Assembly: GCA_902622575.1 (NCBI GenBank)
Contig: CACNQJ010000001.1
Location: forward strand, 133,481 to 197,480
Direction: 5' to 3'
Source of the DNA: an uncultured Bacteroidota bacterium
Lineage (GTDB): Bacteria > Bacteroidota > Bacteroidia > Flavobacteriales > Flavobacteriaceae
DNA length: 64,000 bases
Both the position numbers and the translations under genes were made by a program. Shown one piece after another: positions 26,514-34,752 of this stretch; within the stretch, counting starts at the first letter, position 1, and each line of letters begins with the position of its first letter. The notes under the pieces are model-generated. The model worked only from the letters and a program-made list of their open reading frames with translations, made no database searches and was not told where the DNA came from.

Positions 26514-28802
26514 ATGAAAAAAAGTCTTGTTACACTATTATTAATTTGTTTCATAATTCCGTTTAATTCAATTTCTCAAGATGAAAGACAGCAAGGACAC
26601 ACAAATACCAATAAATTCCGACAGTTATATGATGAGTTCGCAAGTCCCAATATGTTTAGAACAGCCTCAGGAGCCCCTGGACCAGCTTATTATCAACAAA
26701 GAGCTGATTATAAAATAAATGTTGAGCTTGATGATAAAAACAAAAAAATATATGGTGATGAAATAATAACTTATACTAACAATTCACCAGAAACCTTAAG
26801 TTATTTATGGGTTCAGTTGGATCAAAATGTAAGGAAAAAAGACTCTCCCAGCCTAGAAATCGATTCTGAAGGTGTAAGTATGGCTTATATTCCTGATTCG
26901 TTTGACAAAGAATATTTAAAGGAGTCATTTGATGGAGGATTTAATATTGAATATGTGTTAGCTATAGACAACAAACCCTTAGATTATATTATCAACCAAA
27001 CAATGATGAGGATTGATTTGCCAAATCCCATTTCCACTGGACAAAGTTTTGCATTTAAAATCAAGTGGTGGTACAACATAAATGATCATGTAAAACAAGA
27101 CGGAAGATCTGGGTATGAGACATTCCCTAACGATGAAAATAGAGCATATATTATTGCTCAGTTTTTCCCTAGAATGTGTGTATATAATGAGGTTGAGGGT
27201 TGGCAGAACTACCAATTCTGGGGTGATGGAGAGTTTGCGTTACCTTTTGGAGATTATGATGTCAATATAACCGTCCCCGCTGACCATGTTTTAGAAGCTA
27301 CAGGTGAATTAATTAACAGAAAAGAGGTTTATTCGAAAGAGATGATAAAGAGGTATAATAAGGCTAAAAAATCATTTGATGAACCTGTTGTAATTGTTTC
27401 TCAGGAGGAAGCTATTGAAGCTGAAAAAACTTTTTCAAATGAGAAAAAAACCTGGAAATTCTCCGCAAAGAATGTTAGAGATTTTGCATTTGCAACCTCC
27501 AGAAAGTATATTCTTGATATGATGGCTGTTAAGATTGGAAATGAAGATATAATGGCTGTTTCATTATATCCAAGAGAGGGTAATCCTCTTTGGGAAGAAT
27601 ATTCGACAATAACAGTCGTTGAAGCTTTAAAATCATTTTCAAAATATACATTTGATTATCCATATCATAAAGCGGTTTCAGTACACGCACACCGAATTGG
27701 AATGGAATACCCCATGATATGTTTTAATTTCGGAAGACCTAATATTGATGGGTCTTACTCCGATGATGAAAAGTTTGGAATGATAGGTGTTATAATCCAT
27801 GAAATTGGTCATAATTTCTTTCCAATGATTGTTAATAGTGATGAAAGACAATGGGCTTGGATGGATGAAGGATTAACTACTTTTGTTCAATACCTGGCAG
27901 AACAAGAGTTTGGTGAAAAATATCCAGAGGCTATTTATCCAAACAAGAATTTTCCATCTGATCGTGGACCAGCAAATATGATTACAGATTACATGAGTGT
28001 TGATCAAAACTTCTTAGCGCCAATAATGTCTAACCCTGAAAATGTTTTCAGTTTAGGTCCTAATGCATATGGTAAACCAGCCACTGCTCTAAATATTTTA
28101 AGGGAAACAATTATGGGTAAGGAATTATTTGATTATGCGTTCAAAACCTATTCACAAAGATGGATGTTTAAGCACCCAACACCTGAAGACTTTTTTAGAA
28201 CCATGGAAGATGCTTCAGCTGTAGACTTAGATTGGTTTTGGAGAGGATGGTTTTACACTACTGATTTCGTGGATATCTCTATAAAAGAATTAAATCAGTA
28301 TTACGTTTCACCAAATCCTGGAGAAGAAATGAAAAAATTCATGAAGGAGAGAGGATTAGTGAGAAATAGACTGAGACCGCTAATATTCTTTGAAAAGTTT
28401 GAAAATGATGTTGATAATGATAGAGATAATAATCCTCTTGAGAATTCTATGCTATTAAACAATTACTTAAAAGAGAATTATACAACTGATCAGATTAATG
28501 ATTTGCAAATTCCCAAATATTTTTATGAAATTGTTTTTGAAAAACCTGGTGGATTAGTAATGCCAATAATCATTGATATAAAGTATGAGGACGGAGAAAT
28601 CATAAGAAAAAAATATCCGGCACAAGTTTGGAGAAAAAATGACAAAGAGGTCAGAAAAGTTATAGCATCTAATAGAAAAATTTTAGAAATAATTTTGGAT
28701 CCAGAAGAGGAAACAGCTGACATAGATACAAGAAATAATTCGTGGCCAAAAAAAGAAGAAAGTACAGATTTTGATAAATTTAAATCTAAAATTCAAGGAT
28801 GA
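26514..28802 (+). CDS. Secreted M1-family zinc metallopeptidase
   Basis: Aminopeptidase-like M1 enzyme exported by a signal peptide (MKKSLVTLLLICFIIPFNSISQ). An N-terminal beta domain covers about residues 60-290, the catalytic domain about 300-600. The zinc site is VIIHEIGHNFFPM (first histidine near residue 429) with the third ligand in WMDEGLTTFVQYL. The usual GxMEN substrate motif is replaced by RIGMEYPMICF. DWFWRGWFYTTDFVDI matches family members with a C-terminal beta region. ATG chosen two codons inside the ORF-track start. 762 aa. Its stop overlaps the tatA start (ATGA). Confidence 0.9.
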   Translation: MKKSLVTLLLICFIIPFNSISQDERQQGHTNTNKFRQLYDEFASPNMFRTASGAPGPAYYQQRADYKINVELDDKNKKIYGDEIITYTNNSPETLSYLWVQLDQNVRKKDSPSLEIDSEGVSMAYIPDSFDKEYLKESFDGGFNIEYVLAIDNKPLDYIINQTMMRIDLPNPISTGQSFAFKIKWWYNINDHVKQDGRSGYETFPNDENRAYIIAQFFPRMCVYNEVEGWQNYQFWGDGEFALPFGDYDVNITVPADHVLEATGELINRKEVYSKEMIKRYNKAKKSFDEPVVIVSQEEAIEAEKTFSNEKKTWKFSAKNVRDFAFATSRKYILDMMAVKIGNEDIMAVSLYPREGNPLWEEYSTITVVEALKSFSKYTFDYPYHKAVSVHAHRIGMEYPMICFNFGRPNIDGSYSDDEKFGMIGVIIHEIGHNFFPMIVNSDERQWAWMDEGLTTFVQYLAEQEFGEKYPEAIYPNKNFPSDRGPANMITDYMSVDQNFLAPIMSNPENVFSLGPNAYGKPATALNILRETIMGKELFDYAFKTYSQRWMFKHPTPEDFFRTMEDASAVDLDWFWRGWFYTTDFVDISIKELNQYYVSPNPGEEMKKFMKERGLVRNRLRPLIFFEKFENDVDNDRDNNPLENSMLLNNYLKENYTTDQINDLQIPKYFYEIVFEKPGGLVMPIIIDIKYEDGEIIRKKYPAQVWRKNDKEVRKVIASNRKILEIILDPEEETADIDTRNNSWPKKEESTDFDKFKSKIQG

Positions 28803-29065
28803 CATTTTTATTTATTAGTGGGGCAGAAATAGTTTTTATATTTTTTATAATTCTGATGATATTTGGTGCAGATAGGATACCTGATATTGCTAAGGGAATG
28901 GCCAAAGGAATAAGAAAAGTTAAAGATGCTACTCAAGAAATAAAAAGTGAAATAAAAAAGAGTGCTGATAAGAAAGGTGTCGATACTGATTCTATAACTA
29001 AGGAGATTGACAAGGTTAAAGATGATATAGACGACTTAACTGGGTCTATAAAACGAAACCTTTAA
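28799..29065 (+). CDS. tatA: Twin-arginine translocase subunit TatA/TatE
   Basis: Pore-forming Tat component for export of folded proteins. An N-terminal membrane helix (residues 6-22) is followed by the hinge FGADRIPDIAKGMAKGIRKVKDA and a charged amphipathic C-terminal tail, the canonical TatA layout in 88 aa. It overlaps the M1 peptidase gene by 4 bp, so they are translated together. tatC is not in the window. Its stop interlocks with the convergent methyltransferase stop (TTAA). Confidence 0.93.
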   Translation: MTFLFISGAEIVFIFFIILMIFGADRIPDIAKGMAKGIRKVKDATQEIKSEIKKSADKKGVDTDSITKEIDKVKDDIDDLTGSIKRNL

Positions 29066-29706
29066 TTTTTTAAAATAATATTCAAACCATCCCTTAGTGG
29101 TAAAATAATATTTTCTACTCTTTTATCATTGATAATCTTTTTATTAAAATCAATTAAATATTGTGTTACTTCATCATTGTAATTTTCTGGATTAACTACT
29201 TTACCAGTCCAGAGTACGTTGTCTGCAATGATTAATCCTCCACTTTTTAACTTATCAATGACCAAATCATAATATTCGATATAATTTTCTTTATCTGCGT
29301 CTAAAAAAACTAAATCAAATTGTTCGTCAATAGCACTAATTAGGTTTTTAGCATCACCAACATGACGAATAATTGAGTTATTATTATTTGATTTTGTGAA
29401 ATATTTATTTTGGATCGTAACCAGTTCCTCATTTATATCAATAGTGTGAATTATTCCATTCTCTAACAAACCCTCGGACATACATATTGCTGAATATCCC
29501 GTGTATGTTCCAATTTCGAGTATTTTTTTTGGTTTAATTAGTTTAGTTATGATAGATAAAAACCTTCCTTGTAAGTGCCCACTTAACATCCTGGGGTTTA
29601 AGATCTTTAAATAAGTCTCTTTGTTTAATTCTTTTAAAACTTCAGGTTCTTCAGATGAGTTTTTTTCAATATACTCTTCAATTTTATGATTTACTATATC
29701 ACTCAT
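29062..29706 (-). CDS. SAM-dependent O-methyltransferase (catechol-type family 3)
   Basis: Cytosolic methyltransferase of the Methyltransf_3 family. Motif I is KILEIGTYTGYSAICMSEGL, then IIHTIDINEE, FDLVFLDADKENYIEYY (metal-binding aspartates) and LIIADNVLWTGKV. C-terminal NIILPLRDGLNII is also typical. 214 aa, normal. Physiological substrate is unknown; catechols or caffeoyl-like phenols are used by relatives. Start overlaps the flavin reductase stop by 4 bp, so the two genes form an operon. Confidence 0.9.
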   Translation of the reverse strand: MSDIVNHKIEEYIEKNSSEEPEVLKELNKETYLKILNPRMLSGHLQGRFLSIITKLIKPKKILEIGTYTGYSAICMSEGLLENGIIHTIDINEELVTIQNKYFTKSNNNNSIIRHVGDAKNLISAIDEQFDLVFLDADKENYIEYYDLVIDKLKSGGLIIADNVLWTGKVVNPENYNDEVTQYLIDFNKKIINDKRVENIILPLRDGLNIILKN

Positions 29707-30320
29707 TTTTTTGGACGTGCATATTCAAATCTTTCGATCAATTTTGTTTCAGCATAACCATCAAGACCATTAATAGCTACAGTTTTGGCATCATCTAATT
29801 TAAGCCAACCATCGTCCTGTAATATTCCATCATCTACATATACACCTTCAATTGAAGCGACAACTAAGATTGTGTCATTTTCTTTTATGTCATATTCATT
29901 TAGGTATTTGCATGCAAGTTTTATTTTTGAGCTTTTTACAAAGGGAGCTATAAAATCATCAAGGTATTCAGCTTCTAAATTAGTTTTATCAAATTCAGAA
30001 ATTTCTTTCGGATATTTGGCTGAGGTGTGGTGAGCATCTTCAATATCATCAACATTAATATGATTTACTGTGAAATACTTTTGTTTAAACATGTTGTTAT
30101 ATGTGTTACGAGGAACTGTTCTTGGCCTAAGTACGAATCCAATCATTGCAGGATTACTACCTAGGTGTGTTATGGAACTAAATACTGCCAAGTTGGTGTT
30201 TCCATCACTATCAACTGTACCTAAAAGATTAGCAGATTTGTATCCAGTGCAACTGTTAATTAAGTTTAATCTGTAAATTTTATCTAGATTATCTATTTTT
30301 TCTTTACTAAAATGTTTCAT
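29703..30320 (-). CDS. Flavin reductase-like FMN-binding split-barrel protein
   Basis: Protein of the flavin reductase family, binding FMN in a split barrel. Typical elements are the N-terminal SANLLGTVDSDGNTNLAVFSSITHLGSNPAMIGFVLRP-like region, NTYNNMFKQKYFTVNHI and FDKTNLEAEYLDDFIAPFV. 205 aa. It may reduce flavin for a partner or simply bind FMN. Divergent from the sulfatase gene with only 18 bp between start codons, so promoters must overlap coding sequence or lie inside the neighbours. Confidence 0.85.
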   Translation of the reverse strand: MKHFSKEKIDNLDKIYRLNLINSCTGYKSANLLGTVDSDGNTNLAVFSSITHLGSNPAMIGFVLRPRTVPRNTYNNMFKQKYFTVNHINVDDIEDAHHTSAKYPKEISEFDKTNLEAEYLDDFIAPFVKSSKIKLACKYLNEYDIKENDTILVVASIEGVYVDDGILQDDGWLKLDDAKTVAINGLDGYAETKLIERFEYARPKK

Positions 30321-30338
30321 TTTTATTAATTTAAAATT

Positions 30339-31730
30339 ATGAAATTTTATATCAGAACTCTATTATTTAGTTCATTTATATTTTTAGTTTATTCTTGCTC
30401 AAGTAGTAATAAAAATCTAGACAAACCAAATGTTATTCTTATTATGGCAGATGATCTTGGATATGAAGCATTGGGAATTAATGGTGCAGATGAATATGAA
30501 ACACCCATTCTTGATTCATTAGCTAGAAATGGAATCAATTTTAACAATGCATATTCACAACCACTTTGTACTCCAACTCGTGTAAAAATAATGACTGGTA
30601 AACCTAATTATGTAAACTATGAATATTTTACTTATTTAAATCCAAATCAAAAAACTTTTGGAAATTTATTTCAAGAAAATGGTTACAAAACTGCTTTAGC
30701 AGGAAAATGGCAGTTAAATGGAGTTCAGTTTGATTTAGATAATAATCAAGATTTAAATAGACCTTACAATTTTGGTTTTGATGAATATTGTTTGTGGTGG
30801 CTGAGAGAAAGAGGCGATAGATTTGCTAACCCTAATATTGTTCAAAATGGTGAAAAATTAAAAAAAGGTATAGATGATTATGGGCCAGATATTTTTACTG
30901 ATTTTATAATTGATTTTATAGATAAAAATAAAGATGATCCTTTTTTTATATACTACCCAATGGCTTTGGTTCATGACCCATTTCTTCCAACACCAGACTC
31001 TAATGATTGGAATGATTTAGAAAAAAGAAACAAAGGAAATAAACCCATTTATTTCTCCGATATGCTCAATTATATGGATAAAATTGTAGGTAGGATTTCA
31101 AATTCATTGAAAAAAAATAATTTGGACAATACAATCTTAATTTTCATTGGCGATAACGGTACTGACACCAAAGTTGTCACTCTTAACAAAGGGATAAAAA
31201 TTCGTGGTGCCAAGGGGTCAACAATTAAATATGCCTCAAATGTTCCAATGATTGTTAATTGGAAAAGTCAAATTAAAAAGGGCTATAAAAATGATGCTAT
31301 GATTGATCTCACAGATTTTTATGCAACTTTTGAAGATATATTGAATTTAGATAATTCCAACTCCTATGGAAAAAGTCTTCTGCCGATTTTTAAAAAAGAA
31401 GATTATGAAGAAAGAGAGGTTTTGATAACTTATTACAACCCAATTTGGGGATCCACATCTATGGGAAGAGGCGTATATGCTCAAAATAAAGATTTTAAAT
31501 TATATAAAAATGGTAATTTTTTTAATTTTTCTAATGATGTTTACGAAAAGGAACCAATGGATATTACTAGTTTAAATGAAGATCAAAGTAAAGTTTATTT
31601 AAAACTCAAAAAATCATTAGATTCTATTCCAAATTTACCTGAATATAATCATAATGGTTGGATTGAAAGAAGAAAGAAAGTTAACGAAAGTGGAAAATTT
31701 AATAGAATATGGCAACTAAATACAAAATAG
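30339..31730 (+). CDS. Sulfatase lipoprotein
   Basis: Type I sulfatase cleaving sulfate esters, probably from sulfated glycans. Lipobox at LVYSC (Cys20) makes it an envelope lipoprotein. The active site is AYSQPLCTPTRVKIMTG; Cys77 in C-x-P-x-R is the formylglycine precursor. VILIMADDLGYEALGING supplies calcium-binding aspartates, AGKWQLNG and FIGDNGTDTKVV complete the site. 463 aa is normal. No SusC/SusD, glycoside hydrolase or sulfatase-maturing enzyme is nearby, so it is a stand-alone gene and not part of an obvious polysaccharide locus. Confidence 0.9.
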   Translation: MKFYIRTLLFSSFIFLVYSCSSSNKNLDKPNVILIMADDLGYEALGINGADEYETPILDSLARNGINFNNAYSQPLCTPTRVKIMTGKPNYVNYEYFTYLNPNQKTFGNLFQENGYKTALAGKWQLNGVQFDLDNNQDLNRPYNFGFDEYCLWWLRERGDRFANPNIVQNGEKLKKGIDDYGPDIFTDFIIDFIDKNKDDPFFIYYPMALVHDPFLPTPDSNDWNDLEKRNKGNKPIYFSDMLNYMDKIVGRISNSLKKNNLDNTILIFIGDNGTDTKVVTLNKGIKIRGAKGSTIKYASNVPMIVNWKSQIKKGYKNDAMIDLTDFYATFEDILNLDNSNSYGKSLLPIFKKEDYEEREVLITYYNPIWGSTSMGRGVYAQNKDFKLYKNGNFFNFSNDVYEKEPMDITSLNEDQSKVYLKLKKSLDSIPNLPEYNHNGWIERRKKVNESGKFNRIWQLNTK

Positions 31731-31906
31731 CAACTGGATTGCTAATCTTTGGAATTACTTGCTTCATTTTGTTTTATGTTATTGGATCTGAGGTTGATGA
31801 AGACGGTTATTTACATGAACCGTTCGCTTTACTACCATTGGGTTTTATATCTATTTGTCTATCAATGATTTTATATATTGTTTTTGCAATAATCAAAAAA
31901 AAATAG
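31709..31906 (+). CDS. Small two-helix membrane protein (DUF3955-like)
   Basis: A 65-aa protein with two predicted membrane helices (residues 7-25 and 42-62) separated by GSEVDEDGYLHEPF and ending in KKK. I recall similar small proteins in flavobacteria annotated as DUF3955. It overlaps the sulfatase end by 22 bp in another frame and is followed immediately by a terminator hairpin, which supports it as a real last gene of the transcript. Function unknown. Confidence 0.7.
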   Translation: MATKYKIATGLLIFGITCFILFYVIGSEVDEDGYLHEPFALLPLGFISICLSMILYIVFAIIKKK

Positions 31907-31926
31907 GATTCAAATTGAATCCTATT
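31902..31926. terminator. Bidirectional hairpin terminator
   Basis: Perfect 11-bp inverted repeat AATAGGATTCA / TGAATCCTATT with a 3-base loop, between convergent genes. A run of A upstream and T-rich bases downstream allow termination from both sides. Confidence 0.8.
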
Positions 31927-31947
31927 TTAAATATTTGATTGACGATT

Positions 31948-32610
31948 CTAATTTTTTCTATCCTTGTCCTCGTCTTTTGAAGCTTTACATTTACTATGAA
32001 CCTCTCTCATTTCTTCATGGGATAAAATAGTATACTTAGTTTTTTCATCTTTTTTTGAAACCCAATAAATATCCATTGGGAACACAAATGTGGCTCTTCT
32101 TTTGGTTTTTGGATTAGCCTTGTGCCACTCTTTTAAAACTTCACAATGATTTTTTTTATCCGAAACTTCAACTTCGGAACCATCTGGAAATTGCAGTGTT
32201 ACTGGATAACCTAGATAAAAACAATTCTTTTTCTTACCTTTTGATTCTTTTCCTTTTTCATCTCCTCTTTTTTTATCATCTCCTTTTGATCTTTGTAGCT
32301 CTCTACCATTTATATCAAAATAGAAGTCACCTGATTTATCACCCATAAAGAAAAAATCTAATGTCCTCATTTTAACTTCATAACCTAATTTGGGAGCTAA
32401 ATTACCGTCATCAAAAAAATCATCGGGCATGTCATTATAAAGTGTATTTTTTGCATCAATTGGAAGATCTGTTTCTAAGATTTGAACTTTTTCATCTGAG
32501 TTAATAATAGCATCAATTAATTCGTCATCTGTCATATCATCCTGAATTTCACATCCAGAAACAAGTATTAAAAAAAGAACCGGGAATAATTTAAAAACTA
32601 GTTTTTTCAT
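31948..32610 (-). CDS. Uncharacterised lipoprotein with a charged low-complexity linker
   Basis: Exported lipoprotein of 220 aa: signal peptide and lipobox LVSGC (Cys20). Then comes an acidic stretch (MTDDELIDAIINSDEKVQ), a short conserved-looking block (KLGYEVKMRTLDFFFMGD) and a Lys/Asp/Glu/Gly-rich linker about residues 106-128. A C-terminal region follows with FYLGYPVTLQFPDGSEVEVSDKK. Two cysteines beyond the lipid-modified one, plus a third near the C-terminus (SKCKA), could pair. I recognise no family. The gene has its own terminator and stands alone on the minus strand. Confidence 0.7.
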   Translation of the reverse strand: MKKLVFKLFPVLFLILVSGCEIQDDMTDDELIDAIINSDEKVQILETDLPIDAKNTLYNDMPDDFFDDGNLAPKLGYEVKMRTLDFFFMGDKSGDFYFDINGRELQRSKGDDKKRGDEKGKESKGKKKNCFYLGYPVTLQFPDGSEVEVSDKKNHCEVLKEWHKANPKTKRRATFVFPMDIYWVSKKDEKTKYTILSHEEMREVHSKCKASKDEDKDRKN

Positions 32611-32656
32611 ACTTAATTTTTTATCAAAATTAAAAAAAATAATGTTAATGTCATCT

Positions 32657-33064
32657 TTATCTATTTAAGTTGGCTTTTTCATCGATTATATTTAACATAA
32701 AACCATGATCTTTTTTGTTTTTTAATTGAATTTTTAAAAACCTATGATCAATATGAATTGTGTAATCCAATTTATCTACTTTAAAAATTACTAGTTTGTA
32801 ATATGGGATTATTAGCGCATATGTTTCTAATAAAACTCGAAAGTATATAATAATTCCCTTTGGACGTCTTTCGATATTACATTGATTAATATTTTGATCC
32901 AAAACTAATAAACTTTCAATCTCTTTATTTGCTTTTGTAATTATTAATTTCCCTGAGCCTATGCCTTTTTGTTTTAATCTTTCCAACAAACTGAAAGGTT
33001 GACCAACAAGCTCATTTATTTCTTTTTCTTGTTTATCGTTTTTGTAGGAAACATTTCTTAGCAT
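32657..33064 (-). CDS. Hypothetical protein, conserved-looking, unknown function
   Basis: A 135-aa soluble protein if started at MLRNVSYKND; the ORF-track start would overlap the divergent ctlX start codon by 9 bp, so I prefer the internal ATG. It has no signal peptide. Visible segments are GQPFSLLERLKQKGIGSGKLII, IERRPKGIIIYFRVLLETYALIIPYYKLVI (hydrophobic, probably a buried strand-helix pair) and YTIHIDHRFLKIQL. A similar small gene next to ctlX is familiar from flavobacteria, but I know no function. Confidence 0.65.
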   Translation of the reverse strand: MLRNVSYKNDKQEKEINELVGQPFSLLERLKQKGIGSGKLIITKANKEIESLLVLDQNINQCNIERRPKGIIIYFRVLLETYALIIPYYKLVIFKVDKLDYTIHIDHRFLKIQLKNKKDHGFMLNIIDEKANLNR

Positions 33065-33097
33065 AGTTTTGTAAAGTTTACTTAAATTAATCAATAA

Positions 33098-34006
33098 ATG
33101 AGCCAAATAACCAAAAATATATTGATGATAAAACCAAACTCTTTTGGTTATAATGATGAAACATCAAATGACAATTATTTTCAAAAAAATGTCAGCCATA
33201 TTAGCTCTTCTGAGATTAAATCCATTGCCATCCAGGAATTTGAAAATATGGTTTCAATCTTAGAAAATAACGGAATTAATGTAGTTGTGATGGAAAATGA
33301 TAAAAATAAACGTTTGACTGACGACGTTTTTCCAAATAATTGGATAAGTTTTCATGAAGATAAATATGTGATTCATTCAATGTTTGCTAAATCAAGAAGA
33401 AGTGAAAAAAATCAATCGTTTATTAAAGATCTTGCCTCTATGAATTTTAGTTACGAGCTTTTAAATGATTATTCAGAATTTGAAAATGAAAGTATATTTT
33501 TAGAGGGAACAGGAAGTGTTGTTTTGGATAGAATTAATAAAGTTGCCTATTGTTCAATTTCTAAGAGATCTAGTAACAAACTTTTTAAACTATTTTGTGA
33601 TGATATAGGTTACAATGCCATTTCCTTTACATCTTTTGACCTCAGAGGAAATTTAATTTATCATACAAATGTAATGATGAGTATTGGAGACGAATTTTCA
33701 CTGGTTTGTCTTGAATCAATTAAAGATGTTAATGAAAGAAACAAGGTTAAAAAGTCATTGGAAAAAAGTGGTAAAAAAATTGTAACAATAAGCTTAAAAC
33801 AAGTTGATTTATTTACCGGTAATATAATTCAATTGGGAGATAATAAAAATAAGATTATTGTTTTGAGTGAAGAAGCCTATGAATCATTAAATAAGCATCA
33901 AAAAAATATTTTATCAGCTGAGTCCAAGCTTGTAGTAATACCTATCCCGACAATTCAAACATGTGGTGGTGGAAGTGTAAGGTGTATGATTACAGAGTTG
34001 ATTTAG
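33098..34006 (+). CDS. CtlX-type amidinotransferase/arginine-deiminase family hydrolase
   Basis: Member of the guanidino-group-modifying superfamily, close to citrulline-utilisation hydrolase CtlX. The superfamily five-bladed propeller is indicated by the start NILMIKPNSFGYN, DDVFPNNWISFHED (substrate-binding aspartate), IFLEGTGSVVLDR (catalytic Glu), YHTNVMMSIGD (catalytic His) and the terminal CGGGSVRCMITE (nucleophilic Cys). 302 aa. Cytosolic. Substrate is probably a ureido or guanidino amino acid; arginine deiminase activity is the alternative. Divergent from the hypothetical gene to its left. Confidence 0.85.
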   Translation: MSQITKNILMIKPNSFGYNDETSNDNYFQKNVSHISSSEIKSIAIQEFENMVSILENNGINVVVMENDKNKRLTDDVFPNNWISFHEDKYVIHSMFAKSRRSEKNQSFIKDLASMNFSYELLNDYSEFENESIFLEGTGSVVLDRINKVAYCSISKRSSNKLFKLFCDDIGYNAISFTSFDLRGNLIYHTNVMMSIGDEFSLVCLESIKDVNERNKVKKSLEKSGKKIVTISLKQVDLFTGNIIQLGDNKNKIIVLSEEAYESLNKHQKNILSAESKLVVIPIPTIQTCGGGSVRCMITELI

Positions 34007-34107
34007 TTTTAAAAATTACTAAATTCAAAATTTTTAGATCTTATGCTAAATTATTTGCTTGACTGAACCTATATAATAGTCTATATTTATATTTTAAACC
34101 AATTACA

Positions 34108-34512
34108 ATGAAAAAAATTCTTTCAATTTTAATATTAACCATTTTTTTTAACTCTGTAAATTCTCAGGAAACTTACAAATCTCTACTAGTAGATTATATG
34201 ACTGCTCAGGGTCAGTTTGAAACATTTAATGCAACAATTGATCAAATGGGCTCGATGTTGGGAGTTACTATTGAAGATTCCGAAAAAGAGGATTTTACAA
34301 ATGAAGTCATGGGAAGTCTTATTGATTTATTAGTCCCCGTATATCAAAAACATTTTTCGGAGAAAGATCTAAAAGATGCTATTGAAATGTATAAAACACC
34401 AATTGGAAAAAAGATTAGTGAAAAAACCCCAATTATTGCTCAGGAAACAATGCAAGCTAGTATGCAGTGGGGAATGGAACTGTCTCAAAAAATGCAGAAA
34501 TATTTAGAATAA
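34108..34512 (+). CDS. Secreted DUF2059 protein
   Basis: A 134-aa exported protein with signal peptide (ILSILILTIFFNSVNSQ). The mature part is all-helical: VDYMTAQGQFETFNATIDQM, then LIDLLVPVYQKHFSEKDLKDAIEMYKTPIGKKISEKTPII, which is the DUF2059 signature. Function is unknown across the family. It appears monocistronic, followed by tRNA-Val 35 bp downstream. Confidence 0.87.
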   Translation: MKKILSILILTIFFNSVNSQETYKSLLVDYMTAQGQFETFNATIDQMGSMLGVTIEDSEKEDFTNEVMGSLIDLLVPVYQKHFSEKDLKDAIEMYKTPIGKKISEKTPIIAQETMQASMQWGMELSQKMQKYLE

Positions 34513-34547
34513 ATTATAAAATTTCAAACATCGCAAAATTAATTATC

Positions 34548-34622
34548 GGGTGATTAGCTCAGTTGGTTCAGAGCACTACCTTGACAGGGTAGGGGTCACT
34601 GGTTCGAATCCAGTATCACCTA
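34548..34622 (+). tRNA. tRNA-Val (anticodon GAC)
   Basis: Hand-folded cloverleaf: acceptor gggtgat pairs with atcacct (first pair G-U), D-stem gctc/gagc, anticodon stem ctacc/ggtag with loop ttgacag giving GAC, variable loop of five bases, T-stem actgg/ccagt with loop ttcgaat. Discriminator A; CCA not encoded. Confidence 0.97.
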
Positions 34623-34677
34623 CAAAAAAATTTACACTGATTATCAAAGCTTTACAAAACTATAAAGTATTCCCAAA

Positions 34678-34692
34678 TGTTCGATTCGAACA
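34678..34692. promoter_or_regulatory. Perfect palindrome, possible operator
   Basis: TGTTCGA-T-TCGAACA, two 7-bp arms around one base, lies 61 bp upstream of the NTF2-like lipoprotein gene. It could bind a dimeric regulator. The GTTCGATTC core also resembles a tRNA T-arm, so a tRNA remnant next to tRNA-Val is an alternative. Confidence 0.4.
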
Positions 34693-34752
34693 AGTGTTGA
34701 TTTAATTACCATAAAAATTGTAGATTTAACCGAATTTTTAATTGAAAATAAT

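Noticed and set aside
30339-31906. Polysaccharide utilisation locus around the sulfatase
   Set aside because: No SusC/SusD pair, glycoside hydrolase or lyase is present in the neighbourhood.
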